The notes beneath the pieces were generated by a model, which was given only the letters and a program-made list of their open reading frames with translations, was not told the DNA's origin and did not search any database. Positions 62,284 through 64,000 of a DNA stretch of 64,000 nt are shown piece by piece. Source of the stretch: Candidatus Fukatsuia symbiotica. GTDB lineage: Bacteria; Pseudomonadota; Gammaproteobacteria; Enterobacterales; Enterobacteriaceae. Within the stretch, counting starts at the first letter, position 1. The number at the start of each line of letters is the position of its first letter. The position numbers and the translations under genes are program-made. Location: positions 2,480,001-2,544,000 of the forward strand of contig NZ_CP021659.1 of the NCBI RefSeq assembly GCF_003122425.1, given 5' to 3'.

Positions 62284-63111
62284 AAAGCGTTTTGCTGAAT
62301 ATTGAACAGGTTCTAATAGTTCGGTTTTATAATCATTAGAGGCAAAACGAAAAGGCACTACCCCGTCGGCAGTACCATCGAGGAACTGGCGTACCCGTCG
62401 GTCATCATTATTTTGTAACTGTTGTGGTGTTCCTTCAGCAATCACGTATTGATCAGCAATAATATAAGCATAGTCAGCGATACTAAGCACCTCAGGTACA
62501 TCATGTGACACGACAACACAGGTGGCCCCCAATGCATGGTTCAGTTCATCGATAAGTTTAACCAGTATTCCCATGGTGATCGGATCTTGACCAACGAAAG
62601 GTTCATCGAACATGATCAACTCAGGATCAAGGGCAATTGCCCGTGCCAAAGCAACCCGCCGGGCCATACCACCAGAAAGTTCGGATGGCATCCAATGAGC
62701 AACACCACGTAACCCGACGGCTTCCAATTTCATCATCACCGTGCTGTGCAACAGTTCAGGTGGCAGATTACTATGCTCACGCAAGGGAAATGCCACATTC
62801 TCAAAAACACTCAAATCGGTAAATAGTGCACCAGACTGAAATAACATACTCATTTTTTTACGCACATGATACAACCGTTGTCGTGACAAAGTAGGAATAT
62901 TGTCGCCATCAAACAAAATCATGCCACAGTCAGGGGCTAATTGTCCCCCTATCAAACGTAACAAGGTGGTTTTACCTGTCCCTGATGGCCCCATGATCGC
63001 TGTTATTTTGCCACGAGGCACTGTCATATCGATATCGGCGAATATTTTACGTCCACCGCGAGTAAAACTCATACTACGGATTTCAATTAAATTCGATGCC
63101 AATGGGGTCAT
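62281..63111 (-). CDS. mlaF: Mla ABC-transporter ATPase MlaF
   Basis: 276 aa cytoplasmic ATPase driving phospholipid transport that maintains outer-membrane asymmetry. Walker A GPSGTGKTTLL, Q-loop LFQSGALFTD, signature LSGGMARRVALARA, Walker B LIMFDEPFVGQD, H-loop VSHDVPEV. The last residues (EPVQYSAKRF) differ from E. coli and end within the adjoining repeat. First gene of the mlaFEDCB set. Confidence 0.96.
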   Translation of the reverse strand: MTPLASNLIEIRSMSFTRGGRKIFADIDMTVPRGKITAIMGPSGTGKTTLLRLIGGQLAPDCGMILFDGDNIPTLSRQRLYHVRKKMSMLFQSGALFTDLSVFENVAFPLREHSNLPPELLHSTVMMKLEAVGLRGVAHWMPSELSGGMARRVALARAIALDPELIMFDEPFVGQDPITMGILVKLIDELNHALGATCVVVSHDVPEVLSIADYAYIIADQYVIAEGTPQQLQNNDDRRVRQFLDGTADGVVPFRFASNDYKTELLEPVQYSAKRF

Positions 63112-63189
63112 TTCGGGTGTACCTTTTTGTGCCTTACTATGCCTTACTGTGCCTCAGCATGAAATGCAGCTTCAACCCAGTGAAAGAGG

Positions 63190-64000
63190 TTAAAACTCTT
63201 CACTCGTATCGTTGTTTCTTTCATCATCTGCAGTTTCCGTCGCTGCTTCTGTTTGCATCTTCTTTGGGATACCAGAAGAACTTCTAACACGCGTGTCTTG
63301 AGTGCCAGAACTTTTTGCATCAGCGCTTTTAATGTTGGATTTAGGGAGCAACATCTCACGTAATTTTTTATCCAATTCAGCAAAAATAGAGGGGTTTTCT
63401 TTCAGATACTTACTGGCATTAGCCTTACCTTGACCAATTTTGTTATCATTATAGCTGTACCAGGCTCCTGCTTTTTCGATAAGTTTATGTTTAACACCAA
63501 GATCAATTAACTCACCGTGGATATTAATCCCCTCTCCGTACTGTATCTGAAATTCAGCTTGCTTGAACGGCGCTGCAACTTTATTTTTAACTACCTTGAC
63601 CCGAGTCTCATTACCGATCACTTCGTCACCGTCTTTTACTGAACCTGTCCGCCGAATATCTAAACGTACCGATGCGTAAAATTTAAGTGCATTGCCTCCC
63701 GTTGTGGTTTCAGGGCTGCCGAACATTACCCCAATTTTCATACGGATCTGATTGATAAAAATTAATAGCGTGTTAGCGTTCTTTAGATTCCCCGCCAATT
63801 TACGCATCGCCTGACTCATCATACGCGCCGCGAGCCCCATATGAGAATCACCGATTTCTCCCTCAATTTCTGCTTTCGGTGTCAAAGCAGCAACAGAGTC
63901 GACAATGATCACATCAACAGCATTAGAACGTGTTAAGGCATCACAGATTTCCAGTGCCTGTTCACCCGTATCAGGTTGAGAACAAAGTAAATTATCAATA
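63190..64000 (-). CDS. recA: Recombinase RecA (5' part outside window)
   Basis: C-terminal about 270 residues of RecA, the strand-exchange and SOS co-protease protein. Visible are [15 protein letters not shown], Walker [11 protein letters not shown], loop L1 region [16 protein letters not shown], loop L2 [19 protein letters not shown] and a divergent acidic tail ending [12 protein letters not shown]. The frame is open to the window edge. Located next to mlaF and without recX, unlike E. coli. Confidence 0.97.
   Translation of the reverse strand, partial: IDNLLCSQPDTGEQALEICDALTRSNAVDVIIVDSVAALTPKAEIEGEIGDSHMGLAARMMSQAMRKLAGNLKNANTLLIFINQIRMKIGVMFGSPETTTGGNALKFYASVRLDIRRTGSVKDGDEVIGNETRVKVVKNKVAAPFKQAEFQIQYGEGINIHGELIDLGVKHKLIEKAGAWYSYNDNKIGQGKANASKYLKENPSIFAELDKKLREMLLPKSNIKSADAKSSGTQDTRVRSSSGIPKKMQTEAATETADDERNNDTSEEF

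Overview
The window looks like chromosome of a gammaproteobacterium of the order Enterobacterales that is undergoing genome decay. Housekeeping proteins (RpsB, Tsf, BamA, RecA, AlaS, Mla, CpxRA) read as close relatives of Escherichia/Yersinia/Serratia proteins. Base composition is AT-richer than in free-living enterics. Insertion sequences, short dispersed repeats, single-base frameshifts and broken synteny are frequent. This is typical of a facultative insect endosymbiont such as the Regiella/Hamiltonella/Fukatsuia/Arsenophonus/Serratia symbiotica type. The genus is an inference; no species-specific marker was tested.

Layout. 1-5601: end of the enterobacterial common antigen operon (wecE, wzxE, wecF, wzyE, wecG); wecG carries a frameshift. 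5771-6239: conserved tRNA cluster Arg-His-Leu-Pro. 6360-18724: a 12.4 kb degraded integrative element bounded by about 65 bp direct repeats. It has a P4-type integrase split by an IS630 copy, an AlpA-like regulator, layered transposase wrecks, a P2-type early block ending in a split replication endonuclease (gpA), and an AT-rich orphan gene. 18771-21419: cpxA-cpxR and divergent cpxP with a CpxR box. 21714-25111: pfkA, an orphan protein with papain-like catalytic spacing (candidate effector), and tpiA. 26122-27270: grxD and rnt.

28156-34031: a cluster resembling the Salmonella zirTSU locus. It has an invasin-type beta-barrel protein, two small exported proteins sharing a C-terminal domain with the barrel protein's passenger, and an Ig-like plus C-type-lectin-like protein. 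This is the most interesting region. 34063-37040: nrdR, ybgI, a cysteine desulfhydrase-like gene and its probable Lrp-type regulator. 37493-51807: the conserved rpsB-tsf-pyrH-frr-dxr-uppS-cdsA-rseP-bamA-skp-lpxD-fabZ-lpxA-lpxB run (translation, isoprenoid and phospholipid synthesis, outer-membrane assembly, lipid A). 51831-54102: an ampC pseudogene carrying a second IS630 copy. 54429-57496: alaS and csrA. 57890-63111 (minus strand): murA-ibaG-mlaBCDEF. From 63190 to the end (minus strand): recA, incomplete.

Two families of short repeats with TA-bounded inverted ends run through the intergenic spaces, including inside otherwise compact operons. Family A is about 140-160 bp with TGCAAAA ends. 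Family B is about 175 bp with ends like AGAACCTGTTCGAAATCT. They look like non-autonomous (MITE-like) elements. Together with the IS630 pair in inverted orientation, they explain much of the broken synteny.
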